Positions 27,118 to 35,623 of a DNA stretch of 64,000 nt are shown here, one piece after another. The position numbers and the translations under genes are program-made. The stretch spans positions 1 through 64,000 of the forward strand of contig NZ_JAFCLS010000010.1 of assembly GCF_018131075.1 (NCBI RefSeq), read 5' to 3'. This DNA comes from Bradyrhizobium sp. JYMT SZCCT0428 (GTDB taxonomy: Bacteria; Pseudomonadota; Alphaproteobacteria; Rhizobiales; Xanthobacteraceae). The notes beneath the pieces were generated by a model. The model saw nothing but the letters and a program-made list of their open reading frames with translations, did not search any database and was not told the DNA's origin. Position 1 is the first letter of the stretch, and each line of letters starts with the position of its first letter.

Positions 27118-28422
27118 TTAAGCCCCCGCCGGGGGTTTCGCCTGGGGAAAGCAGGCGGTAAAAGTGGCCCCGTTTTTGGGCACGCTTTCGATCAAAAGCC
27201 GGCCGCGATGGCGGTTAACAATATGTTTCACCAAGGATAAACCGAGCCCGGTTCCACCCTGCGCCCGGCTGTCGCCGACATCGACCCGGTAGAACCGTTC
27301 GGTGAGCCGCGGCAGGTGTTCCGGGGCAATTCCGGGCCCGAAATCGCGCACCAGCACGCGGACTTCAGGCGTGCCGTCGGCGGAAGCCGCCTGCACCAGC
27401 GAGACGATGACCTTGCCGCCGGACGCGCCATATTTGAGCGCGTTCTCGATCAGATTTTCGAACAGCCGCAGCAGTTCCTCGCGATCGCCCGCGATCGTCA
27501 CCGGCAGCTCCGGCAGATCGATATCGATCGCGACCTGACGCTCATGCGCCAGCGGCTCCAGCCCGTCGGCGACCTGGCGGATGATCGGCACGATGTCGAC
27601 CGAAGTGTCGGGCCGAACATGCGCCGACAATTCGACCCGCGACAGCGACAAGAGATCGTCGATCAGCCGCGCCATGCGCGTCGCCTGCGCGTGCATGATG
27701 CCGAGAAAGCGCTCGCGCGCCTTCACGTCATCCTTGGCCGGCCCTTGCAGCGTATCGATGAAGCCGGACAGGGCGGCGAGCGGTGTACGCAGTTCGTGGC
27801 TGGCATTGGCGACGAAATCGGCGCGCATCTCCTCGACCCGGCGCAGCGGCGTCTGGTCGTGGAACGTCATCAGCATGCACTTGTCGGTGCCGCCGAACAG
27901 CGTCGGCACCGGCACCGGCGTGATGATCAGCTCCATCCAGCGGTCGACCGGCACATGGTCGAGATAGGTCGCGCGGCGCGGTTCGGTGGTCGCGATCGCC
28001 TCGCGCAGGGCGGTGATGATTTCGGGCGAGCGAAGCGCGAACTGGGCGAGCTCGTTCTTGCGCAGCGCAGGCGCCAGCTGGGCTGCCGCCGCATTGAGAT
28101 GGAGGACGCGGCCGGCGCGGTCGAGCAGCACGGCCGGATCCGGCATGCCGGCCACGACGGCGCTGACAGCGGCAGCTTCGACCGGGTTGACGCCGCGAAC
28201 GTCCTCGCGCGAGGTGGCCGCATCATGCAGCCGCCATGGCACCAGGGCCGCGGCGGCAATGCAGATAAAGGCGGCAATTGCGCGCGCCACCCCGAGTTCG
28301 CCGGTGGCGACGAATACCGACAAAGCGAGGCCGGCAACCAGCAGGATAATGGCCGAATGCCGTAACCGGTCGGACCATGGGGCAAGATAGGAGGAGGAAG
28401 AGGAGGAATCGTCGATCGCCAT
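27118..28422 (-). CDS. phoR: Phosphate regulon sensor kinase PhoR
   Basis: This 434-residue kinase has two N-terminal TM segments (about 20-65), a PAS domain (about 90-190, [19 protein letters not shown]), the DHp motif [15 protein letters not shown] with phospho-His, and an ATPase domain with [28 protein letters not shown] and [13 protein letters not shown]. It phosphorylates PhoB under phosphate limitation. A serine-rich N-terminus (SSSSSYLA) is unusual. It stands upstream of the Pho box and so probably has an independent basal promoter. Confidence 0.93.
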   Translation of the reverse strand: MAIDDSSSSSSYLAPWSDRLRHSAIILLVAGLALSVFVATGELGVARAIAAFICIAAAALVPWRLHDAATSREDVRGVNPVEAAAVSAVVAGMPDPAVLLDRAGRVLHLNAAAAQLAPALRKNELAQFALRSPEIITALREAIATTEPRRATYLDHVPVDRWMELIITPVPVPTLFGGTDKCMLMTFHDQTPLRRVEEMRADFVANASHELRTPLAALSGFIDTLQGPAKDDVKARERFLGIMHAQATRMARLIDDLLSLSRVELSAHVRPDTSVDIVPIIRQVADGLEPLAHERQVAIDIDLPELPVTIAGDREELLRLFENLIENALKYGASGGKVIVSLVQAASADGTPEVRVLVRDFGPGIAPEHLPRLTERFYRVDVGDSRAQGGTGLGLSLVKHIVNRHRGRLLIESVPKNGATFTACFPQAKPPAGA

Positions 28423-28465
28423 TGTTGGCTTTGTTCCCTCTGTCTTTTGCGTCTTTTACGCGCTT

Positions 28466-29521
28466 TCAGGCGCCGGTGTCTCCACGCTCGCGCACATAGA
28501 CGGCCTCACGCCTCGGCTCGGCGTCGGGGCCAGGCGTCAATTGGCGCAGGCGCTTCGACCGCGCACCGAGAATAACCTCCCGAAGCGTCAGCAAGATTAC
28601 AGATATGACAAAAGGCGCAATATAATAGAGGACCCGGAACAGCAGCATCCCGGCCAGCAAATCCTCCCGGTCCATCTGCGAGAGGCCGACCAGCATGGCG
28701 GCATCGAAGACGCCGAGCCCGCCAGGGGAATGGCTGGCGAAACCCAGCAGCGTCGCCGAGACGAAGATGACCGCGACGAAGATAAAGTCGACATTGGACC
28801 CGTCCGGCACCAGCATATACATCGCCAGCGCGCAGAACCCGAGGTCGACGATGCCGATGCCGATCTGCAGCAGCGTCAGCGGCCCGCCCGGCAGCGTCAC
28901 GCTCCACGGTCCGCGGCCGACGCCGCGGGGCTGGGTCCAGACCCAGACCACATAGCCGACGAGGCCGGCGATAATCGCAAACGCCAGGGCACGGTTGAGC
29001 CAGATCGGCAACTGATCGATCGAAGCCGCGGCTTCCGGATGATAGGCGATGCCCAGCCCGAGCACGGCGGCGTTGCCGAGCCAGAAGGTGAGCCCGGCCA
29101 AAAAGCAGATCTTGGCGACGTCGATCGCGTTCAGACCCCAGGCCGAATAAATCCGGTATCGCACCGCGCCGCCGGTGAAGACGCTTGCGCCTACATTGTG
29201 GCCGATCGAATAGGAGGTGAAGGCGGCCAGCGCGGTGATGCGGTAGGGGACGTGGGTGTGGCCGATCGCCCGCACCGCAAACAGATCGTAGAAGGTCAGC
29301 GTGAAGTAACCCGCCGCCACGAACAGCGCCGCCAGCACGATCTGGCGCGGCTCGGTGCTCTTGATGGCCTCGATCACCTCGTTGGTGTCGATGCCGCGCA
29401 GCATGTGATAGAGCACGTAGCACGCGGTTCCGATGACCGCGACACTGATCACAACCCCGAGCTTATGCAGGACCTGCTTCTGGCGCAGAAACGAAATCGC
29501 CCTGCGTATTGCTTCCAGCAT
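28466..29521 (-). CDS. UPF0104 / LPG-synthase-TM family membrane protein
   Basis: This 351-residue protein has about eight TM segments. Family features include YSIGHNVGASVFTGGAVRYR and ASHSPGGLGVFDAAMLVG, matching the membrane (flippase) half of lysylphosphatidylglycerol synthetase/YbhN proteins. It lacks the aminoacyl-transferase domain, so lipid lysinylation itself is not expected; a lipid or glycolipid translocation role is possible. It is co-directional with phoR, 43 bp upstream. Confidence 0.8.
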   Translation of the reverse strand: MLEAIRRAISFLRQKQVLHKLGVVISVAVIGTACYVLYHMLRGIDTNEVIEAIKSTEPRQIVLAALFVAAGYFTLTFYDLFAVRAIGHTHVPYRITALAAFTSYSIGHNVGASVFTGGAVRYRIYSAWGLNAIDVAKICFLAGLTFWLGNAAVLGLGIAYHPEAAASIDQLPIWLNRALAFAIIAGLVGYVVWVWTQPRGVGRGPWSVTLPGGPLTLLQIGIGIVDLGFCALAMYMLVPDGSNVDFIFVAVIFVSATLLGFASHSPGGLGVFDAAMLVGLSQMDREDLLAGMLLFRVLYYIAPFVISVILLTLREVILGARSKRLRQLTPGPDAEPRREAVYVRERGDTGA

Positions 29522-29684
29522 CTAGACCTCGAATTGCGATCCCGCGACGACGGCAACGGTGCGAATTCCGCCGACGCTCCGCTGCTCCCTGGGGACTCCA
29601 GTAGCGCGTTTTGGGCCGGAGTGGAATTCGTCTAACGACAATAAAACGCGGTTCTTCAACCTATTAGGCGGTATTGATGACAAT

Positions 29685-29707
29685 GAATGCACAGTTTTGC
29701 TGCATTC
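29685..29707. other. Inverted repeat in the 29.5-29.8 kb gap
   Basis: GAATGCA (29685-29691) and TGCATTC (29701-29707) are perfect arms around a 9-base loop, about 165 bp upstream of the 28466-29521 gene. It could be an operator for that gene. The rest of the gap (29522-29780) shows no gene. Confidence 0.35.
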
Positions 29708-29780
29708 TGCGCGTCCGGAGCGGGGTCCGCAACTCGGACCGCCCGGGTCCCTGGGGCCGGAAAGGGTCATATCGAGCGCT

Positions 29781-30077
29781 TCAGGCCGCGGGCGCGCTGC
29801 GCGAGACCACCCAGTCCCGCAGCCACGACCCCACCGCGCAGCCGCAGAGATAGAGCGCGAACAGGATCAGCCCGAGGTCGAGCCAGTAGCCAAACCGGCC
29901 AGGAACCAGGCGCGAAACCGCGGCCGCGACCAGGACGACCGCTAGCGCCGCCAGCCACCGCTTCCATTTTTTCGACACGCCCTCGCCGTGCTGGACGATG
30001 GAAATCCAGCCCATGGCGAGGCCAAGCAGCAGCGACCCCAACAGCCAGCCCCAGAAGAACGACGCCAGATAGGCCAT
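29781..30077 (-). CDS. Small membrane protein
   Basis: This 98-residue protein is almost wholly hydrophobic, with three or four TM segments: YLASFFWGWLLGSLLLGLAM, WLAALAVVLVAAAVSRLV, and YWLDLGLILFALYLCGCAVG. It lies 2 bp after the OmpA/BON gene in the same direction, so the two form a tight operon. It may serve as a membrane partner for that protein. No family name recognised. Confidence 0.65.
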   Translation of the reverse strand: MAYLASFFWGWLLGSLLLGLAMGWISIVQHGEGVSKKWKRWLAALAVVLVAAAVSRLVPGRFGYWLDLGLILFALYLCGCAVGSWLRDWVVSRSAPAA

Positions 30078-30079
30078 CC

Positions 30080-31486
30080 TTACCTCACCACGAAATCGAT
30101 ACGGCGGTTCTGCGCCTTGCCCTGATCGGTGTCATTGCCGGCGATCGGCTGGGTGCTGCCAAGGCCGGTCGATGTGAAACGGTTCGCGGGCAGTCCTGCC
30201 TTGACCAGATAATCCGTGACCGCCTGGGCGCGCTTCTCCGAGAGCGCCTGATTGGCAGGCTCCTCGCCGTCGGAATCGGTATGCCCCACGACCTCGATAT
30301 TGGCGTTCGGACAGCGCAATGCGGTCTCGATCAGCCGATCGAGCAGCCCGGCAGAGTCAGCCACGATGTCGGCCTTGGCAGATTCGAACCGGATCCTGGC
30401 CTTGCCGAGCAGGTCGGTAAACAGCTGCTGGCAGACCGTGGGGTCGACCGGCGCCGCGGTCGGTTTGACCGAGATTTCAGGCTTGAATTGCCATCCCTGC
30501 GGAAACTCCTTGCCAAGGCCGGCACGGATCTGGGTCGCGGCCGCCTCGTAAAGCGCGTCGCCCGACAGCTTCACCTCGCGGTCGCTGACCACGAGCGTCC
30601 CGGTCGACAGCCGCGACAGCGCGCCAAGCGCCGGCAAGACGGCGGCGGCAAATCCCGATGGCGCACCGATACTGGCCTTGAGATTGTCGACGACCTTCTC
30701 GCTGAAGAATTTGCGGCCCGCCGCCGCCACCAGCGCCGCATGGGCGTTGTTGTCGGGCACGTAGCCGGTCAGCGTCAGCGTCACCGCAACCGGATCCTTG
30801 TAGGCCTGGAAGATGTAGGGCGGCGCCTTGACGTCGTTGGCCGCGACCGAATAACCCTCGGGGAGATTTTTCAGCGCGGCGGCGATGGCTTCCCGGCCGC
30901 CAAGTTCACGCGCCATCCCTGACAGCGTGACCTTGTTGTCGGACAGCGTGATCTTTCCATCCTTCAGTTTTGCGATCTGGTCGAGCAACAGCAGCGCGGC
31001 AGCGTCGAAACGCTGCGGCGCGCCGCGCGCCAAATTCATCCGGTCGGAGACCTCGACGCCACCGAGCATCGCGCGCGCGGCTTCCATGAGCTTGCTCTTG
31101 CTCGAAGGCAGCGGCGAACTGCCGCCCAGCGTGACCCGGACGACGTCGCGTTCAGCCGACCACACAAACGGCTTGGCTTCGGGAACGAGGCGGGTTTCGT
31201 CGTTGACCAGCCGCACGCCCGGCACGGCTTCCACCGACGCAACCGCGCTCTGCCGGCCCTCTTCCGAGAATGCTTCGGCTGCAAACGTCACGTCGCGGCC
31301 CGCAACCGCTATTCGCCTTTTGTCGAGGACGGTGTCCTTTAGCGCTGTGGTAGAACGCTGCGCCAGGTCGGCTTCCAGCGGTGCTGTGGTTGTCCAGGCG
31401 GCGAAAGCCCAAAGGATGACGAGCGGAATCACACCCGGCCACCATTTGCCACTCCACCTATTAAGTACGCGCATTCGAGTTCCCAA
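30080..31486 (-). CDS. OmpA-family protein with BON-like repeats
   Basis: The 468-residue protein begins with one TM anchor (about 16-32, VIPLVILWAFAAWTTTAPL). Repeated BON-like segments follow (DRKRIAVAGR-like, KITLSDNKVTLSGMARELG, LVVSDREVKLSGDALYEAA). The C-terminal OmpA peptidoglycan-binding domain (about 350-468) holds IEVVGHTDSDGEEPANQALSEKRAQ and GLGSTQPIAGN. The layout resembles mycobacterial ArfA/OmpATb. Likely role: envelope integrity, with BON domains toward lipids and OmpA toward peptidoglycan. A second ATG at 31474 is a better start, as the first is 5 bp from an inverted repeat. Confidence 0.85.
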   Translation of the reverse strand: MGTRMRVLNRWSGKWWPGVIPLVILWAFAAWTTTAPLEADLAQRSTTALKDTVLDKRRIAVAGRDVTFAAEAFSEEGRQSAVASVEAVPGVRLVNDETRLVPEAKPFVWSAERDVVRVTLGGSSPLPSSKSKLMEAARAMLGGVEVSDRMNLARGAPQRFDAAALLLLDQIAKLKDGKITLSDNKVTLSGMARELGGREAIAAALKNLPEGYSVAANDVKAPPYIFQAYKDPVAVTLTLTGYVPDNNAHAALVAAAGRKFFSEKVVDNLKASIGAPSGFAAAVLPALGALSRLSTGTLVVSDREVKLSGDALYEAAATQIRAGLGKEFPQGWQFKPEISVKPTAAPVDPTVCQQLFTDLLGKARIRFESAKADIVADSAGLLDRLIETALRCPNANIEVVGHTDSDGEEPANQALSEKRAQAVTDYLVKAGLPANRFTSTGLGSTQPIAGNDTDQGKAQNRRIDFVVR

Positions 31487-31490
31487 GGGG

Positions 31491-31566
31491 CTAGTGCCCC
31501 GTTTCCGAAGTTCGTCCGCTGTCGCGGCACCCTTGATACGAACTTCGGAAACAAGAGGGGCACTAG
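31491..31566. repeat. Interrupted palindrome 1
   Basis: The left arm CTAGTGCCCC then GTTTCCGAAGTTCGT (31491-31515) pairs with ACGAACTTCGGAAAC (31538-31552) and GGGGCACTAG (31557-31566). A 4-base insert AAGA interrupts the right arm. The loop is 22 bases. The element sits just upstream of the OmpA/BON gene. Confidence 0.75.
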
Positions 31567-31581
31567 CTAAATAACAAATTC

Positions 31582-31656
31582 CGGTGCCGCTTATCGATTT
31601 GAAGTCCCTAATCGAATTCGCGGAGCCCGTGTAGGGACTTCAAATCGGCGGCACCG
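31582..31656. repeat. Interrupted palindrome 2
   Basis: The left arm CGGTGCCGC, insert TTAT, then CGATTTGAAGTCCCTA (31582-31610) pairs perfectly with TAGGGACTTCAAATCG (31632-31647) and GCGGCACCG (31648-31656). It has the same architecture as the neighbouring palindrome 1 but a different sequence. The two together occupy more than half of the 315 bp between divergent genes. Confidence 0.75.
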
Positions 31657-31801
31657 AGAACAGAGAGAAAACAAACCCTTGCGGGGCTGTCAAACCCGAA
31701 ATGACACAGAAGCGTCGGGGTGCGGATATTTGCCCGGCTAACCGTTTATTCAACGGTCTGCCGCTAAGTTGGAAACATAATGAAACAGGCGGCAAGTCCT
31801 G

Positions 31802-32860
31802 ATGAAAATGCTCCGCAACACTGTCATTCGCGCCGGATTGGAAGCGCTGTACTTCTCCGGTGCGCATTATCTGCTGCGACCAATCTTCGCAGGTATCGGC
31901 GCTATTTTCATGCTGCACCACGTGCGCCCTCGCCGCGACGTGGAATTCCAGCCCAATTATCATCTCGAGGTCGAACCGGAGTTCCTGCGCGCGGTGCTCG
32001 CGCATCTGCGGTCCATCAACGTCGACCTTGTCACCATGGACGAGGCGCATGCGCGGCTCTCCCAGGGCAAGTTCGAGCGGCGCTTCGCCTGCTTCACCTT
32101 CGACGACGGCTATCGCGACAATCGCGATTTCGCGTTGCCCGTGATGCGTGAATTCGACGCACCCATGACGGTCTACGTCACCAGCGATTTCGCCGAAGGC
32201 ACCGGCCGGTTGTGGTGGGTTGCAATGGAGCTGGCGCTCGCCAAGGCTTCCTCGATCGAGGTGCCGATTGGCGGCGTGGTTACCCGTCTCGATGCCTCGA
32301 CGCCGGCGGCCAAGCAGGTCGCCTTCGATCGGCTGCACGAGTGGCTGCGCAGCCTGCCGGGCGAGCTCGACGTGCAACGCGAAATCTCCGCGCTCTGCAC
32401 GCGATATGATGTGGATGAGACGAACATCGCCCGCGACCTCTGCATGTCCTGGGACGAGTTGAAGGCGTTTGCCGACGAACCGCTGGTGACCATCGGCGCG
32501 CATACAATCACGCATTGCAATCTGGCGAAGCAGACCGAGGCGACCGCGAATTTCGAGATCGCCACCAGCCGGATGCGGATCGAGGCGGCGCTGCAACGCC
32601 CGGTGCTGCATCTTGCCTATCCCTATGGCGACAAGATCGCCGCCGGCCAGCGGGAGTTCACACTCGCCAAGGCGGCCGGCTTCAAGACCGCGGTGACGAC
32701 CCGGCCGGGCATGATCTTCCCGGAAAGCGCCGGTCATTTGACTGCGCTGCAGCGGGTCTCGCTCAACGGCAATTACCAGGACGAGCGCATCATCCCGGTG
32801 CTGACCTCCGGCGCCGCCACCGCGATGTGGAACGGTTTTCGGCGCATCGACGCGGCTTGA
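31802..32860 (+). CDS. Polysaccharide deacetylase family protein (CE4)
   Basis: This 352-residue protein carries the NodB-homology motif CFTFDDGYRDNRDFALPVM (catalytic Asp, metal Asp) and the metal-binding HTITHCN segment. It starts with a hydrophobic N-terminus (ALYFSGAHYLLRPIFAGIGA) that may be a membrane anchor. Expected reaction: removal of N- or O-acetyl groups from a polysaccharide. No glycan cluster adjoins it, so the substrate is unknown. A palindromic repeat follows the stop. Confidence 0.85.
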   Translation: MKMLRNTVIRAGLEALYFSGAHYLLRPIFAGIGAIFMLHHVRPRRDVEFQPNYHLEVEPEFLRAVLAHLRSINVDLVTMDEAHARLSQGKFERRFACFTFDDGYRDNRDFALPVMREFDAPMTVYVTSDFAEGTGRLWWVAMELALAKASSIEVPIGGVVTRLDASTPAAKQVAFDRLHEWLRSLPGELDVQREISALCTRYDVDETNIARDLCMSWDELKAFADEPLVTIGAHTITHCNLAKQTEATANFEIATSRMRIEAALQRPVLHLAYPYGDKIAAGQREFTLAKAAGFKTAVTTRPGMIFPESAGHLTALQRVSLNGNYQDERIIPVLTSGAATAMWNGFRRIDAA

Positions 32861-32865
32861 TTGTC

Positions 32866-32983
32866 GTCGTCCCTGCGAACGCAGGGACCCATACGCCGCG
32901 GCCCATCGGCTAAGCGATGGAGCAGTCACCTTCCGCTACAATCGGATCCTGTGGTTATGGGTCCCTGCGTTCGCAGGGACGAC
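32866..32983. repeat. GTCGTCCCTGCGAACGCAGG palindrome
   Basis: The left arm GTCGTCCCTGCGAACGCAGG and right arm CCTGCGTTCGCAGGGACGAC are perfect complements. It lies between the deacetylase and an SDR gene on the same strand, and probably separates their transcription. Confidence 0.8.
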
Positions 32984-33051
32984 AGGAGTGGACTTCCTTG
33001 ACTCGCCCTCCCCTCGCGCTCAAAACCGCTGGCAAAGCAAAGGAGGAACGC

Positions 33052-33852
33052 ATGTTCAAGGATCTGTTTTCACTGAAAGGCCGCGTCGCGCTGGTGACGG
33101 GCGGGTCGCGCGGCATCGGCAAGATGATCGCGGCCGGGTTCCTCGCGCAGGGAGCTGCGAAGGTCTACATCACCGCGCGCAAGGCCGGTCCCTGCGAGGC
33201 GACCGCAAAGGAGCTCACCGCGGCCTATGACGGCGAGTGCATCGCGCTGCCGATCGATATTTCGACGGTCGAAGGTTGCGACCGGCTGGCCGCCGAGATG
33301 ATCAAGCTCGAGCCGAAGCTCGACATCCTCGTCAACAATGCCGGCGCCGCCTGGGGCGCGGAGTTCGACGAGTTTCCGGAGAGCGGCTGGGACAAGGTCA
33401 TGGACCTCAACGTCAAGTCGCTGTTCTTCCTGACCAAGGCGCTGGCGAAACCGCTGCGCGCGGCGGCCTCGCACGAACGGCCGGCCAAGGTCATCAACAT
33501 CGCCTCGGTCGACGGCATCTTCGTCAACCCGACGGAGACCTATTCCTACGCCGCGAGCAAGGCCGCGGTGATCCATCTGACGCGGCGCATGGCGACCAAA
33601 CTGGTCAAGGACAATATCAACGTCACCGCGATCGCGCCGGGCGCCTTCAAGTCGGACATGAACAAGGCCGCGCGCGATCACTCGGATGAAGTCGCAAAAC
33701 GCATTCCGGCCAAGCGGATCGGCACCGATGAGGATATGGCGGGAATTGCGATCTATCTCGCCTCGCGCGCCGGCGATTATGTCGTCGGCAACACCATCGC
33801 GGTCGATGGCGGCGTGGTGTACGCGAATGCGGGACTGGAGATCGCGGGCTAG
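33052..33852 (+). CDS. SDR oxidoreductase, RhlG-like
   Basis: This 266-residue short-chain dehydrogenase has TGGSRGIG, VNNAGAAWG, catalytic IASVDG and YAASKAA (YxxxK), and the C-terminal VDGGVVYAN. The N-terminal FKDLFSLKGRVALVTGGSRG resembles RhlG-type 3-oxoacyl reductases. The start at 33052 has a strong AGGAGG six bases upstream; an ATG-like start 45 codons earlier lies inside a repeat and is rejected. It faces boxB convergently. A link to benzoate catabolism is possible but unproven. Confidence 0.87.
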   Translation: MFKDLFSLKGRVALVTGGSRGIGKMIAAGFLAQGAAKVYITARKAGPCEATAKELTAAYDGECIALPIDISTVEGCDRLAAEMIKLEPKLDILVNNAGAAWGAEFDEFPESGWDKVMDLNVKSLFFLTKALAKPLRAAASHERPAKVINIASVDGIFVNPTETYSYAASKAAVIHLTRRMATKLVKDNINVTAIAPGAFKSDMNKAARDHSDEVAKRIPAKRIGTDEDMAGIAIYLASRAGDYVVGNTIAVDGGVVYANAGLEIAG

Positions 33853-33872
33853 TGTGTGGCGTCACCGGTGGT

Positions 33873-34013
33873 CCGCTCCCTCGCCCCGCTCTTGCGGGGA
33901 GAGGGTTGGGGTGAGGGGCTCTATCCACGAGTTCAGAGCGGAGTGAGACCTGTACCCCCTCACCCGCCGCACAAGAGCGCGGCGACCTCTCCCCGCAAGC
34001 GGGGAGAGGTTAA
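33873..34013. repeat. CTCTCCCCGC palindrome, first copy
   Basis: The left part CTCTTGCGGGGAGAGGGTTG and the right part CCTCTCCCCGCAAGCGGGGAG are inverted, with GTGAGGGGCT and CCCCCTCACC as inner arms. Copies also occur at 45129-45270 and 62519-62653. It lies between the convergent SDR and boxB. Confidence 0.8.
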
Positions 34014-34022
34014 GCAAGCGCC

Positions 34023-35468
34023 TCACGTCTCGATTTTCACGTATTCGAAATCGCCGGGCTTGTTGTCGATGCCGACCTTGGGCGGCGAGATCCAGGAGGC
34101 GTAGGTGCCGGCTTCGGTGACCGGGGTCATCAGCGAGGCGATGAAGTCGCCATCGTCCGATGACGGCAGCCAATCGTTCTTGCGCGCGTTCCAGGTGGCG
34201 GTGTCGATCAACACGCCCTCCGGGGTCGCGTTGATGTCCTTGAACTCGCCGATATGGCGGTGGAAAGCGACGTCGGGCAGCGTCAGCTTGTACTGGTAGC
34301 CGGCGAGCGAGATGATCTTGTTCCAGCGCAGCATGCCCTTGGCGCAATCCTGCGTGTAGTCGTCGCGCAGGCGCATGTTGAGCGCGGTCAGCGCAGGCTC
34401 GTCGACGCGCTTGATCACGCCGTCGACCAGCTTCAGAACCGGATAGGTCGCGTTCTTCAGCTGATGGTCGTCGTCGATCTGGGTTTCCTTGTAGCGGCCC
34501 TTGATGCCGGCGTTGAAGGCATTCGCGGCGTTGGTCGAGACTTCCGAGCCGAACAGATCCAGCGACAGCGAATAATGCAGATGCAGCTTCTTCTGGATGG
34601 TCGGCAGATCGATCACGCCGAGCGCGCGGACTTTTGCGATGTCAGTGGGATCGGTGATCCCTGCCGCCTTCATCGCCTCGCAGGTGCGCTGCACGACGCG
34701 GCTGATGCCGGTCTCGCCGACGAACATGTGATGCGCCTCTTCGGTCAGCATGAAGCGGCAGGTGCGCGACAAGGGATCGAAGCCGGACTGCGCTAGGCTG
34801 TGCAGCTGCATCTTGCCGTCGCGGTCGGTGAAGTAGGTGAACATGAAGAACGACAGCCAGTCGGGCGTCGCCTCGTTGAAGGCGCCGAGCATGCGCGGCG
34901 AATCCGCGTCGCCGGAGCGGCGGCGCAACAAATCATCGGCCTCTTCGCGGCCGTCGCGGCCGAAATACTTTTGCAAGAGATAGACCATCGCCCAGAGATG
35001 GCGGCCCTCTTCGACATTGACCTGGAACAAATTGCGCAGGTCGTACAGCGAGGGCGCGGTCTTGCCGAGATGGCGCTGCTGTTCGACCGAGGCCGGCTCG
35101 GTGTCGCCCTGGATCACGATCAGGCGGCGCAGCGTGGCGCGGTGTTCGCCCGGGACTTCCTGCCAGGCCGGCTTGCCAAAATTCTCGCCGAACGGAATGA
35201 CGCGATTTTCCTCCTGGGGAGCAAGGAGAATGCCCCAACGATATTCCGGCATCTTGACGTAATCGAACTTGGCCCAGCCGCGCGGATCGACCGAATAGGC
35301 GGTGCGCAGGTAGACCAATGATTGCTGGAAGCCTTCCGGCCCCATGTCGCTCCACCAATCCATGTAGCCGGGATGCCAGCCTTCGAGCGCCTTGAGCACC
35401 TGGCGATCTTCACTGAGATTCACGTTGTTGGGAATCTTGGTTGAGTAGTCGACGTTCATGAAGTTCAT
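34023..35468 (-). CDS. boxB: Benzoyl-CoA 2,3-epoxidase oxygenase component BoxB
   Basis: This 481-residue di-iron oxygenase starts MNFMNVDYSTKIPNNVNLSEDRQVLKALE. It holds carboxylate/histidine ligands in MLTEEAHHMFVGETGI and in NVEEGRHLWAMVYLL. It epoxidises benzoyl-CoA at the 2,3 position. The ATG at 35468 is preferred over one 34 codons earlier because the latter would read through the repeat at 35511. It is last in the box row. The BoxA reductase that should supply electrons is not in this window. Confidence 0.93.
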   Translation of the reverse strand: MNFMNVDYSTKIPNNVNLSEDRQVLKALEGWHPGYMDWWSDMGPEGFQQSLVYLRTAYSVDPRGWAKFDYVKMPEYRWGILLAPQEENRVIPFGENFGKPAWQEVPGEHRATLRRLIVIQGDTEPASVEQQRHLGKTAPSLYDLRNLFQVNVEEGRHLWAMVYLLQKYFGRDGREEADDLLRRRSGDADSPRMLGAFNEATPDWLSFFMFTYFTDRDGKMQLHSLAQSGFDPLSRTCRFMLTEEAHHMFVGETGISRVVQRTCEAMKAAGITDPTDIAKVRALGVIDLPTIQKKLHLHYSLSLDLFGSEVSTNAANAFNAGIKGRYKETQIDDDHQLKNATYPVLKLVDGVIKRVDEPALTALNMRLRDDYTQDCAKGMLRWNKIISLAGYQYKLTLPDVAFHRHIGEFKDINATPEGVLIDTATWNARKNDWLPSSDDGDFIASLMTPVTEAGTYASWISPPKVGIDNKPGDFEYVKIET

Positions 35469-35510
35469 GGCGTGCTCCTTTTCATTGTGGCTCGCATCGC
35501 TTCTTGCTCC

Positions 35511-35613
35511 GCCGTCATCCTGAGGAGCGGCGTCTTCGCCGCGTCTCGAAGGATGCTGGCTTGGTACCAATCATCCTTCGAGGCTCGCTTGCGCTCGCAC
35601 CTCAGGATGACGG
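35511..35613. repeat. CATCCTGAGG palindrome, third copy
   Basis: The arms CCGTCATCCTGAGGAGCG and CGCACCTCAGGATGACGG are almost complementary, with inner TCTCGAAGGAT/ATCCTTCGAGG. It sits inside the boxC-boxB interval (155 bp), so it is transcribed within the operon. Confidence 0.78.
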
Positions 35614-35623
35614 CGGCTTTTCG

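Noticed and set aside
28466..29521. Lysylphosphatidylglycerol synthase
   Set aside because: The protein has only the membrane half and lacks the aminoacyl-transferase domain.
33873..34013. CRISPR-like array from short GC-rich repeats
   Set aside because: Inverted, not direct, repeats with no spacer periodicity and no cas genes.
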